Below are positions 51,131 through 62,400 of a stretch of DNA of 64,000 nt, piece after piece. Source of the DNA: Schistosoma mansoni (taxonomy: Eukaryota; Platyhelminthes; Trematoda; Strigeidida; Schistosomatidae); contig NC_031502.1 of the NCBI RefSeq assembly GCF_000237925.1, forward strand, positions 27,967,951 to 28,031,950, written 5' to 3'. How positions within the stretch are numbered: position 1 is the stretch's first letter; each line of letters starts with the position of its first letter. The notes beneath the pieces were generated by a model. It did not search any database. It saw nothing but the letters and a program-made list of their open reading frames with translations, and was not told where the DNA came from. The position numbers and the translations under genes were made by a program.

Positions 51131-54100
51131 CTTACTTACTTACTTACGCCTGTTACCCCTCGTCGAGGAGCATAGGCCGCTCACCAGCATTCTCCATCTA
51201 ACTCTGTCCTGAACCTTCCTTTCCAGTTCTTTCCAGTTGCTATTCATCCTTTTCATATCGGCTTCTATTTCCCGGCGTAGTGTGTTCTTTGGCCTTCCTC
51301 TTTTCCGCCTCCCTTCCGGATTCCAAGTTAGGGATTGAGTCGTGATGCACATTGGTGATTTCCTTAATGTATGTCCGATCCACTTCCAACGTCTTTTCCT
51401 AATTTCCTCTTCAGCTGGAAACTGGTTCACCCTCTCCCATAAAACGCTGTTACTGATAGTATCCGGCCAATGGATGTTGAGTATTTTGCGTAGACAACTA
51501 TTTATAAATACTTGTACCTTCCTGATGATGATCGTAGTAGTTCTCCACGTTTCAGCTCCATACAGTAGGACTGTCTTGACGTTCGTATTAAAGATTCTGA
51601 CCTTGAAATTGGTTGACAGTTGTTTTGAGTTCCATATGTTCTTCAATTGTAAAAATGCTGTCCTTGCTTTGCCAATCCTCGCCTTTACATTTGCATCCGA
51701 TCCTCCTTGTTTATCAACGATGCTCCCCAGGTACTTGAATGTTTCCACCTCTTCCAGAGTTTCGCCATCAAGTGTGACTGGGTTGGTGTTCTCTGTGTTG
51801 CATTTGAGAATCTTGTTTTTCCTTTGTGAATGTGGAGGCCTATCGATGCAGAGGCTGCTGCTACATTTGCGGTCTTCAGCTGCATTTGTTCGTGTGTATG
51901 AGATAGGAGGGCTAGGTCATCTGCGATGTCTAAATCATCTAATTGATTCTGAGCTGTCCATTGTATTCCGTATTTCCCGTCAGATGTCGAATTCTTCAAA
52001 ATCCAGTCAATCACTAGAAGGAAGAGGAATGGGGAGAGTAGACAGCCTTGTCTGACTCCGGTCCTTACCGGAAATGCATCTATCAGCTGTCCTCCATGCA
52101 CGACTCATCACTGTAGTCCATCGTATGAGTTTCGGATAATGTTGACAATCTTTTCAGGAACTCCATAGTGTCGAAGAAGTTTCCATAATGTTCTCCTATC
52201 CACGCTGTCAAACGCCTTCTCATAGTCGATGAAGTTGACGTATAGTGATGAGTTCCACTCAACTGATTGTTCCACGATGATCCGTAGTGTTGCAATCTGG
52301 TCTATGCACGACCGATCCTTACGGAATCCAGCCTGATGATCCCTAAGTTCGGCGTCTACTGCGTCTTTCATCCGATTCAGCAGCACTCTGTTGAAAACTT
52401 TTCCTGGTACTGATAACAAACTGATGCCTCTGTAGTTCTCACATTTGCTCAGATCTCCTTTCTTTGGTATCTTGATGAGATATCCTTCTTTCCAGTCCAT
52501 TGGCACTTGTTCCTCTTCCCAAATCTTCTTGAATAGAAGGTGAAGCATATTTGCAGTTATTTCAATGTCTGACTTCAGTGCTTCTGCTGGTATATTGTCA
52601 GGTCCTGCTGCCTTCCCACTTTTGATTTGTCTGATGGCCATCTTGACTTCTTCGATCGTTGGTGGAGTGACATCTATTGGAAGGTCAGTGTGTGCTGCTT
52701 CGATGTTCGGTGGGTTCAATGGGGCTGGTCTATTCAGCAGTTCCTCGAAGTATTCTGCCCATCTTTTCCTCTGTTCTTGAATCTCAGTGATTGTCTTTCC
52801 TTCTTTGTCTTTGACTGGTCTCTCTGGTTTGCTATATCTCCCTGCCAATTTCTTCGTTGTATAATATAGTTGTTTCATATTCCCTTCTCTTGCAGCTTTT
52901 TCCGCCGCCGTTGCTAGTTCTCCCATGTATTTCTGCTTGTCGGCTTTAATGCTTTCCTTCACTTCCTTGTTTGCTTCTGCGTAGTCTGCTTGTGCTTTGA
53001 CTTTCTCTGCTCGTGTTCGGCTGTTGTTAATTGCTAGTTTCTTGTTCTTCCTTTCTTGAATTTTGTTGAGGGTTCCCATAGAGATCCATTCCTTGTGATG
53101 ATGCTTCTTAGGATCAAGAACCTCCTGGCACGTTGAAGTTAGTGCTTCTTTTATCCCTTTCCAGTTGTCCTCCAAAGTAGTTTCTTGTTCTTTCAGTAGA
53201 TCCTGTAGAGCCTGGAACCTGTTGTTAAGAGTTATCTTGAATTCATGGAGCTTGTCAGTATCTCGAAGGAAGGCTGTATTGAACCTTTGTAGTGCTGTTT
53301 GTCCAGTTGTCCAGTGTTTCTTTAGTTTCAGTCTCATCTTGGCCACAACTAGGTGGTGATCTGAAGTTATGTCAGCTCCTCTCCGGGTTCTCACATCTTC
53401 CATTGATCTTCGGAATTTTTTGTTGATACAGATGTGATCTATCTGGTTCTCTGTGGTGTGGTCCGGTGAGATCCATGTAGCTTTGTGTATGCGCTTGTGT
53501 GTGAATATTGTGCCGTCTATAACCAATTTGTTAAATTCACATAGGTTTGCAAGTCTCTCCCCATTTTCATTTCTCTCTCCTAGTCCATGTCATCCAATTA
53601 CATCTTCATATCCTGTGTTGTCCACTCCAACTTTAGCATTTAGATCTCCCATCAGGATGGTCAGGTCCTTTCGTGAACACTTCTCTATAATTGATTGCAG
53701 CCTTTCATAGAACTGATCTTTATCATCGTCGTTGCTATCATTGGTGGGTGCATAACATTGGATAACATTCATTGTGATCCCTTGCTTCTTTGTTCTGAAT
53801 GATGCTTTGATTATCCTGGGTCCATGAGATTCCCATCCCACAAGTGCATTCCGTGCTTCTTTGGACAGCATTAGAGCAACTCCCTGAGTATGTGGAGCAT
53901 TTTCCCTTTCGTGACCGGAGTACAGCAGCATCTCTCCTGTACCTAGCCTTTATTGTCCAGTTTGTGTCCAATAGGTTTCGCTGATTCCGAGTACTGCCAA
54001 GTTGTATCGCCTAATTTCCATTGCTATTTGCCTGGTCTTTCCTGTCTCCCACATTGTCCGGACGTTCCATGTACCTATAAAGAGTGTTGCTCTGGTTGTT

Positions 54101-54334
54101 AGAAGGTGCATCGGTCTCGTGACTTCCGAAGAATTTCGGCTTTCATCATGAGACGTCATAATTATTCCTTCAACTCCCAGAGCAGAGTGTAAATGGTTTG
54201 AATAATTTTTTCTGGTTAGCGTTTTTTTAGCGAGTTGGTTTACTACGGGATGGGGTCGCTAACCCCATGCCCAACCCTCCTCCTTTACCCGGGCTTGGGA
54301 CCGGCAGTAACTCTAGAAGAGCTACAGGCGGAGG
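51131..54334 (-). mobile_element. RTE-clade LINE, near full length, defective
   Basis: A 3.2-kb minus-strand element flanked by a 13-bp target-site duplication. From its 5' end (54334): a short leader, then the APE endonuclease starting near 54159 (FIGTWNVRTMWETGKTRQIA, ISETYWTQTG, VIQCYAPTND, LTILMGDLNAKVG). The rest of the endonuclease and the linker follow with QIDHICINK and ITSDHHLVVAKMRLK. The reverse transcriptase has GKAAGPDNIPAEALK, NYRGISLLSVPGKVFNRVL, QAGFRKDRSCIDQI, FIDYEKAFDSVDR, TGVRQGCLLSPFLF and an ADD-containing palm motif ([15 protein letters not shown]). The C-terminal domain has YGAETW and RRKRGRPK. The 3' end is a (TAAG)n tract at 51131-51147. Frame breaks lie near 53945, 53585 and 51810, and two adjacent stops (TGATGA, about 52103-52108) sit between YDGLQ and the VRQGC block. 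SR2/SjR2 are described schistosome RTEs, and this may be one. Clade call is from motifs only. Confidence 0.92.
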
Positions 54335-54347
54335 TAGGGTAGAACTA
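54335..54347. repeat. 13-bp target-site duplication, right
   Basis: TAGGGTAGAACTA, identical to 51118-51130. LINE-A sequence resumes immediately after it. Confidence 0.93.
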
Positions 54348-55739
54348 GCTCTCCTAAACTAGATCCCGATAGACAGTCGTCTATGCGCTGTCCGACTAAA
54401 CGGAACAGTAAGGACTCGGAAAGATAGGGAAACTCGTCGTTGCCTCTTCGTCGTCTCTGCCTACTCTTCCACTGACTGCAGCTCAGACGATATAAAAGAT
54501 GAGTTCTACAGGAAACTTTCTGACCTCCTCCGAAAAGCTAGGCGTTCTGATGTAGTAATAGTGGCTGGTGACTCTAATGCTCAAGCAGGTAAACTAAGTG
54601 AAAGGGAAAGACACCTGGGTGGATCCTACGGTGTCGTGGCTCAAAGATCAGATAATGGCGATTGTCTGTTGCAGCTATGCTCAGATAACCGTATATTTAA
54701 TGCAAATACTAACTTTAAACACAAGGAAAAACATCATTTGACATGGCAACCCCCGAATTCGTCCCAACGTTGGACCCAATTAGATTACATCGTTATCAGC
54801 CACCGATGGAGGGGCTCGATAGAAGACTGTCGCTCATTCTGGAGCACATGTTTAGACTCAGATCATGCTCTAGTGCGAGCACGTATCTGTCTGCGTCTTA
54901 CTGAACGTAGGAAAGACACTGTAAAGAAGCCTCTTAGGGTCCTACTTAATGATAGGCTAGCTAAGAATATATTTCAGGAACAACTAGAAAAACAGTTAGG
55001 CAGCCATGTAAGTTGTGCCCACCCCGAGGCAGCGTGGAATGACATCCGAAGAGCTGTGGAAACAGCAGTGATATCCGCTAGTAAGGTAAACCATAAGGTC
55101 AGGGAGAAACAATGGATCTCGGCAGCATCTGCAGCACTGATAGATGCTCGTAAATTCATCCTGCCTGGCTCTGAACATAACGAAGAGTGAAGTCAGCTTA
55201 AGCGCAGGCTAATAAGAAGCCTACGCAATGATCGTGAACAGTGGTGGGTAGCGAAAGCAGGAGAGTTTGACTAACATAGTGTCTAAAATATTAGCTTCAA
55301 TAATACTTCGACGCCTAGCCAAAGCTCATGAAGAGCAAACTAGAGAAAACCAGGCTGGTTTTTGACCTGGAAGTGGTTGCATAGACCAGATATTCACTCT
55401 ACGTCAGGTCCTAGAACGTAGACATGCATTCAGACGTCCCACAATCGTAGTATTCCTCGACCTTAAGGCGGCATTTGACTCCGTTGATCGTGAGGTTCTA
55501 TAGCAGTGTTTGTCACTGAAAAGAGTACCAAAGAAGTACATTAACCTCATAAAGGCTCTCTACTCGAACACAACTGGTCGAGTTAGAGCCTATAGCGAAC
55601 TGTCATCAGAATTGATTACCTCAAGTGGTGTTCGTCAGGGCTGTCCACTCTCCCCATTCTTATTTAACTTTGTCGTTGACATGCTTTTGGAGATAACACT
55701 TTCAATAATAACAGAGAGCGAGGGCAAAAATTTAGCTAG

Positions 55740-56330
55740 CCATAAAAATACTGAATAATGGATAAGCAAACCAAATAAACTTGGATTGTCCATAAATGTC
55801 AATAAGCTACGTCTAACCAGTTAGCCACAGATGTACGAGGATGATATTCAAATTGACATACGTTCATACGTAATAATTCACGTCAAAAGTTATGTACCAA
55901 ACCATAATTAGTCGATGATCGGTGGTGGCTTATAACCCTACTCTTAACATCTAGCATCAAGAAGATTTAAAGATTAAGTTTCGCACCAGATAGAAGGGAG
56001 TGAAAACATCATAGACGACAAGTGAATTTGAGCTAACTGCTAGGATAGAAGTTAACAAAAGTACACAACCGACAATGAACCCAGCAGTTAAAACTAAACT
56101 CCAAGTATTTAGAATGAACAAGAATTAACAAACTACTTAGATTAATTTTGACAGTATTTCAAAAAGACGTGAAGCTAATAAGGATAAATTTTTCCAGTTT
56201 ACTAAAAGCTTCAAATCTGAGGAAGTATAGGCTATTTCTTGGTTTTATGTAAAACAAACATACTTAAGTAGGGATAATGGTGGTATGTTTATTTTAATAT
56301 TGAAGATGTTATGGATATGCAGTACTGGAA
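55740..56330. other. No gene seen
   Basis: AT-rich DNA after the LINE-A truncation point. No open frame of interest. Confidence 0.4.
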
Positions 56331-56339
56331 AACGCTGTT

Positions 56340-56960
56340 GTCCATAATGTCCCAGACAGCTAGTGAAGTATCACTAGGCCCTAGCCAAATCATCCGGCAG
56401 TCGGTTCACTGAATGTCGAACAGTTCACCGATCCTCGCCAAGGCTAAAGACAAATAACCCTCATTATTCAGTTGCCCGCCGTGGACTGCCTCATCTGGCA
56501 GTGGTTGGGATTTGTTTTTTGTGCCTACTCTTACTAATCTATTTCCCTAATAAAGTTGTTTGTGTTGCACGGCCATCAAAAAATCCATAGTATCTGGATG
56601 TGAAGAAAGGGCAGTCTACGTCAGGCATAACCCTGGGATTTGGATTCGACATTAGCTGGTTGGACACGCCAACCCCATCCAACTGTAGCTGGCCTCTAAC
56701 CATCGACACAGATCACCTAGGTTAGTGATCTACAGCCTTTTTAGTTGACGATCCCAAAGCCAGTCAACCCGGAACTCAGAAATGAAGGGGCACGAAGATA
56801 ATATTTAGAAAATACTCGGTGCGTCAAGACGTATATTGTGTAACCTGATCAGCTGTAATGAGAGATGTGTAGCACAGTATACCCAGTCGTGATCCGGTGC
56901 GAATGTTTGACCGACACCCTTCGACAAGGAGAATGTCCGGTAAAAGTTACTGAATGAGCG
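56340..56960. repeat. GC-richer dispersed repeat remnant
   Basis: A 600-bp block of higher GC and CpG than its flanks. Its 3' part is related to 49785-49995. No coding motifs. The class is unknown, and the edges are judged by composition. Confidence 0.45.
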
Positions 56961-57266
56961 TCGACGACGAAAACGTACAAAACAATTTTACTTTCTGGAT
57001 TTACATATTACTCTAAGATACCTTCTTGTATAACATTAGTGTAGTATCGCTTGACATGTTAAGCTCATATACTTTATTCTAGCTACTGGCCAAGCTAATT
57101 CACCTATACATTATGAGTCAAATTTTGATCTTGTTCATTATTCACCTAATAACCTTGACTACTTTTTTTATGAGCGCATGTGTATGCACACTTCGTATCT
57201 TATTCATCATATGTCTGTCATTCATTTTTGTCTGACTATAAATGTTGATTAACGCCTGCTTAAAAT

Positions 57267-57417
57267 GAGTTGGCTTCCCAGCCATCTCCAATGCATGTCG
57301 TTCATGCTTCGCTCTCGAGTTGGCTTCCCCGCCATCTCCAATACGCATTATCTTTCGCTTCGCTCTGGAGTTGGCTTCCCAGCCATCTCCACGGTATGTC
57401 ATTTATGTTCCGCTCTC
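57267..57417. repeat. Three 50-51 bp tandem units
   Basis: Units start at 57267, 57317 and 57368, each beginning GAGTTGGCTTCCC and continuing GCCATCTCCA. The rest of each unit ends with a TTCGCTCT or TCCGCTCT-like string. Differences between units show some age. A short minisatellite-like array of unknown role. Confidence 0.85.
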
Positions 57418-57419
57418 AT

Positions 57420-60165
57420 CTATTTGCTTCATCACTCTGATTCCCTGGTCAGGTCAATGAGTGTAGAAAATATTCGTATTCTAAATCCATTCTCGTATTT
57501 GAAGTATTTAACTCCGTTGTTCACCAACGCGGATAAAGTCATCTATTACATACGAGGATAGACAGTACGTACGATCAAAAAGGAATCAGATTTAAGCTAC
57601 TACAATAGATTTGGTAATCCCGACTAGCGAACACGCAACATTAGTTCGTAGACGTAATATCTGACGTTATTTTGAAGCCTTTATGTATTATAACTTCCAT
57701 GGCTTCAGAATAACTGGTAGGTAGTTATGGATGTAAATGATGTAGAAAACTAGTTGATGACAAATGTAGTTTCGTTATGAACCCTCTAAACCCATAGACA
57801 CTGACATAAAACAAGGGACAAAATTCAATAATAACAATAATAACCATGAAATTCAAGGTGATTAATATTACGAATTATCAGTTGCAATAAAAAGCAGACG
57901 GATTTAATCCTGTCATATCCTAATGATTAATATGATAACCAGAAAAAGAAGGCGAAAAGTTCCAGTCTCTCATAAAGAATATCTCATGATTCTCATCACT
58001 AGCAGCTGTTACCGAAAGAGAGTAATCAAAATGACTCGACTTTATACATTTCAGAATGATACTGGTCTTTCAGGAAGGTGTCAGCAATATAGTTTTCGAG
58101 TGCTTCTTACTGAAATTTCGAAAGGATTGAGTACTGCCTCCCACGTTTTATGGCTGTTCAGAAGAGTAAGAATATACAACGTCTTTAAGACATCAAGATA
58201 ATGGAAGTACTATGTAGCTTAAGTAATGAAAAGAGAACATTGTAGTCCTTTTGTAGGTATCATTACCAAGTTTTGATTTGATAATTTTGAATAAATTGAA
58301 CATTGGATAGATTGTTATAAATGAATAAATATATTTGTAATATCCCATATCTCATTAAGATATTACAAATATATTAATTTATGGTAGTCTTTGTTTTATA
58401 AATCAATTCCTGGCCCAAAGTTATCGGAATATATATCTCATGAGTGATTTGTTGAAAGTAAGCATTCCAAGACTTAAGATAGTAAATATATTAACAAGGA
58501 GGAAAGTGTGAACTGTTTATACGTGGCTCGATATAATTCGGTACACTGATAGATAAGTAAAAATGGATGATTATGAGCACACATGTAAAACGTGCTCATC
58601 GTTAAACAAGGGAAATATGATGTCGAAAAAGGAGGGAGACAGTTCTCAAATTTGGTTACTTATTGTTTCTCATCACACTTTGAAGTATTATTAATTTTCT
58701 TACATGACGCCCACCTTCAGACTTATAATCTGTTCACTTGTTTCAACAAATATACTCGTCGCATCAGCCACTCCATCACTTCGGATAAACTACTATGAGT
58801 TGAGATTCCACCTACAATAGATATTCTTCTGGCCCTTTTTCATACATGCTTTCTGCGTGATAGAGTTCAAATACATTAGGAGTGCATAACTTCCAGATGC
58901 TATTTTCAATTACCAGTCCCATTTCCTTTATGCTGTTTCATCGAAAAATCTTTACTTGGTTATCAGAAATGTTTCTAAAAATTGTTAAAGTATGAGAATA
59001 CCTCTTAAGTAGGAGCGTCCTCCTAAAGATTTAAAGGAATGTTTATGATGGTCTTCTATCAAATAATTTCTTCATGACAGCGGCGATCCACATTGTGGGC
59101 CATATGACAGTAGCAACGCATATTCTTTCAATTTATGTAAGTCAGGCTTACTGAAACTGGTTGGAGAGAAAGATGTTTCTCGATAATTTCACATATCTTC
59201 TGCCTCAAACTTGTCTGGGGCATCACTGAGCTTGATTGTGAATATAATAATAATTTATTTCTGACACCAGGCTCACTCTATTTTTACATGGATTATCAAC
59301 AAAACAGTTCCTTATTAACAGATGGAAATAAAGAGGTTTTTAACTTTGTGGCTGGTCCTTTTGTTAAATCCTCAAAAAATATGCCAAGGTCAATGGAATA
59401 TACTACTCTCCCTGTTTACATAGTAATTGGTTTCGATCCATCTATTAAATCTATTACTTCTTTATTATTGTTTTGATCTCTGGTCAACTTACAGTCTCAC
59501 AATGATTGCTAGTAAAATAGTGTATTCGCAACACATATTTTAAGGCAAATTGACATCTTACGTACAACTACAATAATACTTCGTTAAATCAATGGGAGTG
59601 GAGAATGAAAAAGAATATATTAGACTTAGAAAATCTCTTTGATTTTGGATACTGCATTGAAGATGCTATATTCATTCCCTTCATTTGCCAAAGAGAACTG
59701 AATTTCAACTATCATTAGGGAAATATGTTTTATGAACGCCGATAAAAGTGATCAAATTTTGTTATGTTATTTTTCTGTAAGCTCAAAATCACAGATTCAG
59801 ATTATTTGGGATTTGAGAAAGTATAACAGATGTTTGACTTCGTATATTGCTTAATCTCTTAGAACTTTGCCCTGAATAACTTTGCAAACTGCGCAATAAC
59901 AAACACGAACGTAGTCTCGAAATTACTTTTCGCAGTTACCCTTAAAAATGGAGTGTTTATGGTACTTACTTTAGTCACAGAGGCTATATTAATGTCTCTG
60001 GACAGTGATTTGTTCTATCTGTTGAATTCATAAGCAAATAGTTACTCAGAGCAAAACAACTTGCCTCTTTAATCAATAATCATAATCAAATAGTCGATTA
60101 AAATATCATGTATTTTACATTTAAATTTTTTAAATTAATAAATGTTTAGAAAATTTTATCTTTGG
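57420..60165. other. No gene seen; perfect inverted repeat at 58.3 kb
   Basis: No supported exon, apart from downstream DNA of the minus-strand gene starting at 60171. Open frames at 57923-58201 and 58592-58798 have no splice support or recognisable composition. Confidence 0.4.
58328..58375. repeat. 17-bp perfect inverted repeat (hairpin)
   Basis: AATATATTTGTAATATC at 58328-58344 is the exact reverse complement of 58359-58375, with a 14-nt loop. The similarity extends imperfectly outward for a few bases. It could be a tiny palindromic MITE remnant or a chance AT-rich hairpin. Confidence 0.6.
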
Positions 60166-60170
60166 TAGTG

Positions 60171-62400
60171 TTAGCTTAACAGAGATTCCGTAGTTTCAAC
60201 TTTAGTAACATCCGTTTCGAGTCTGTTATTTTCGGATTTTAGTTTATTCTCCAGCAAATAACGGACTGGTTCTAAATCCTGTTGAATCTAAAAACAAAGC
60301 AATGTGGTATATAAAAATAGTACTAACTGGTCAAAACACGCTTTTCGTTTTATGTTATTTTCCTGAACTATGTTTAGATAACTTCACAAATTAAGGGAGT
60401 GTAGTAAACGTTGCCCGACTAATTTTAGACAACCAGTCATAATGAAAACTAATAATATCCTAGAATATATCGATTATGTTTAACAGATTCAGCTTTTATG
60501 AGATCGGTGTACATGAAAATATTGCAGTGGCCATAAAATGTAGAGCTATCTGGGGCAAAATACCTATTTAGTAATATTCAGTTTTTTAATAGTTCTTTAT
60601 ACAACCTCAGTCCATGACGAAAACTATTTATAGTAATCACCCACTTTTTTACTTCTACGTCCTTAAACTATTTATGTATTTATTTATTAGGCAAAGAAAA
60701 GAGTCAAATAAACGACATCGTCTTACCGTTTGAATAGGTTAATTGACTTAGTAAAAATAAAATCAAATACCTATTGAATAATAAATCTCTTTCATTTGTC
60801 AAGTTAGCTCTCTCTCTCTCTCTCTCTCTCTCTCTTAGATCTTCAGTTACCAATCGGAACCATAATAACGAAAGCTTGTAAATTAGTTTCATTTATTGAT
60901 TCAAATGCTGTAGTTTTTCTTAAATTACTGAAGCCTAACGGTAATAAATACGCGAACGTTCTTAAAATACAAGTAAGGTGACATAAGAGTTCGCAACCGA
61001 ACGACACTAGAATAACTGGTTAATGCTCTGATAATGTATGCCTGACACGGTGGTCTTTAATAGTGATTAGGGGTGATATGAGTAGTTACGCTTACTGGTG
61101 GCATACACTAGACTGTACAAAGACATTCTGGATGCTTCACTAGATAATAAAATCTAAATTTAGATTTTCATTTTCAAACGATAATCACAACAATGTGAAT
61201 TTCGTGAGAAATTTTAGTGATAGTTCTTGTACCAAATGTCACTAAGCTAGAAAATCTCATACAAATTACTCCTTATTATATTTTCAATACAATCCCTTAA
61301 GTGGTCAGTATGACTAAAACTATTTATTGTAAAAGAATCTGTATCAAAATGTTTATGATATATATGATATTGGCTTTACCACAAGGTGTATTCACGCTTT
61401 GTCGACTGCCTTGACGAAGTTATCATAAACACATTTTAAGTCATCCAAATATTTATGGATATAAACCCCTCATTTCTGTTATTAATCGGACTGAAATTTA
61501 TTTTTTCGACAGAATTATCATACATGGAAAAAATATGTCCATTACATACTTGAGGAAATTCTGTTACCAACTGATCTATAATTGCAATCAAACTTCGAGA
61601 ATGGTTAACATGTCGGGTTCTCTCATTTTCAGAAGAAGTAGCAGAAGGACAAAGACGACGATATTTATCTTGTCTTATTTGTTCCCAATAAAGTGTAGCA
61701 TGTTGACGCGCTTGAAGCTCAAAAAGGTCCTAAATTTGTTCACAAAATTATATAAAATTCAAGTATTTATTAGGCAAAGAAAAGAGTCAAATAAACGACA
61801 TCGTCTTACCGTTTGAATAGGTTAATTGACTTAGTAAAAATAAAATCAAATACCTATTGAATAATAAATCTCTTTCATTTGTCAAGTTAGCTCTCTCTCT
61901 CTCTCTCTCTCTCTCTTAGATCTTCAGTTACCAATCGGAACCATAATAACGAAAGCTTGTAAATTAGTTTCATTTATTGATTCAAATGCTGTAGTTTTCC
62001 TTAAATTACTGAAGCCTAACGGTAGTAAATGCGCGAACAATAAATCAAGAGTATTTCACTACAGAAGTAATGAAACCTGTAAGTATATGGTCGGATTATG
62101 ATGCTTATTGGATTACAAGGCTTACCAGTTTTCCTAAATTAATATTTAAAAATAATGCTAAGCAATGCCATTAATTTGAATGTAAGTATAACCACACTAA
62201 GGTCTTCAGCATACATACAATTCATACTCCCAAATATTTTCATAAAAAACTCATCGTCCGCTACAAAATCTTCATTACCGAATTCGCTGAAGAGATAGCA
62301 AGATGGAGTTATAAAACAGCAAAATGGTAAATCATCGATGGGAATTATTACGTGATTTACAATTTCCACTTCCACAACGGATCTGTTATCGTCAGTAAAC
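60171..62400 (-). CDS. Unassigned coiled-coil-like protein, 3' exons
   Basis: The last exon (60287-60171) follows acceptor TTTTTAG and encodes IQQDLEPVRYLLENKLKSEN, then NRLETDVTKVETTESLLS and a stop. The preceding exon (61729-61550) lies between acceptor AATTTAG and donor GTATGT. It encodes 60 residues with LFELQARQHATLYWEQIRQD, KYRRLCPSATSSENERTRHV and SLIAIIDQLVTEFPQ. Both junctions are phase 0, giving a continuous, charged, helix-rich C-terminus. A possible further exon (62400-62361, FTDDNRSVVEVEI) has acceptor TTACAG and donor GTAAAT and would also join in phase. The first two exons are convincing, the third is tentative. The composition suggests a coiled-coil structural protein, but I do not recognise the family. 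Earlier exons should lie to the right of the window or in 62.4-64 kb. Confidence 0.7.
60681..60957. repeat. 275-bp duplicated block, copy 1
   Basis: Nearly identical to 61764-62038, with about three substitutions and a different CT count. It lies in the last intron of the minus-strand gene. Confidence 0.92.
60808..60835. repeat. (CT)n microsatellite
   Basis: About 14 CT units. The matching tract at 61891-61916 has about 12-13. Confidence 0.95.
61764..62038. repeat. 275-bp duplicated block, copy 2
   Basis: Nearly identical to 60681-60957, in the same orientation. On the minus strand it ends about 35 nt before the acceptor of the exon at 61729. The two copies therefore bracket that exon within a 1.08-kb interval. 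Confidence 0.92.
61891..61916. repeat. (CT)n microsatellite
   Basis: Counterpart of 60808-60835 inside the duplicated block. Confidence 0.95.

Larger units (their letters stand above)
50545..55735 (+). mobile_element. LINE-A (RTE-like) element, interrupted and truncated
   Basis: Plus-strand non-LTR element split by another insertion (51131-54334). The left part holds the 5' region and the start of an APE-type endonuclease: HVGTFSVRTLCQIGQQ (50869-50916) and VCCVSETRIQDPS. The right part (from 54348) continues it with SRLCAVRLNGTVR, VVIVAGDSNAQAG, NTNFKHKEKHHLTW, TQLDYIVIS and DSDHALVRARI. A linker follows with NDRLAKNIFQEQLEKQLG and KQWISAASAALIDARK. Reverse-transcriptase pieces run from 55280: IFTLRQVLERRHA, FLDLKAAFDSVDREV, KYINLIKALYSNTTGRV and SGVRQGCPLSPFLFNFVVD. 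An internal deletion lies near 55265, where the fingers domain is skipped, and the copy ends before the catalytic YADD at about 55735. Stops interrupt the frame. Its 3' part is missing, so it is dead. The plus-strand relic at 32.5 kb and the minus-strand one at 6.5 kb are kin. Confidence 0.88.

Noticed and set aside
51342-52055. 237-codon plus-strand open frame
   Set aside because: Antisense shadow of the RTE reverse-transcriptase C-terminal region.
57923-58201. 92-codon plus-strand open frame with basic start
   Set aside because: No splice support, no domain, and no composition signal strong enough against the AT-rich background.
60704-60892. Open frame with an ERERER run from the (CT)n tract
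   Set aside because: The run is a translated microsatellite. Neither copy of the block joins in frame to the neighbouring exons, and the block is a duplicated intronic repeat.
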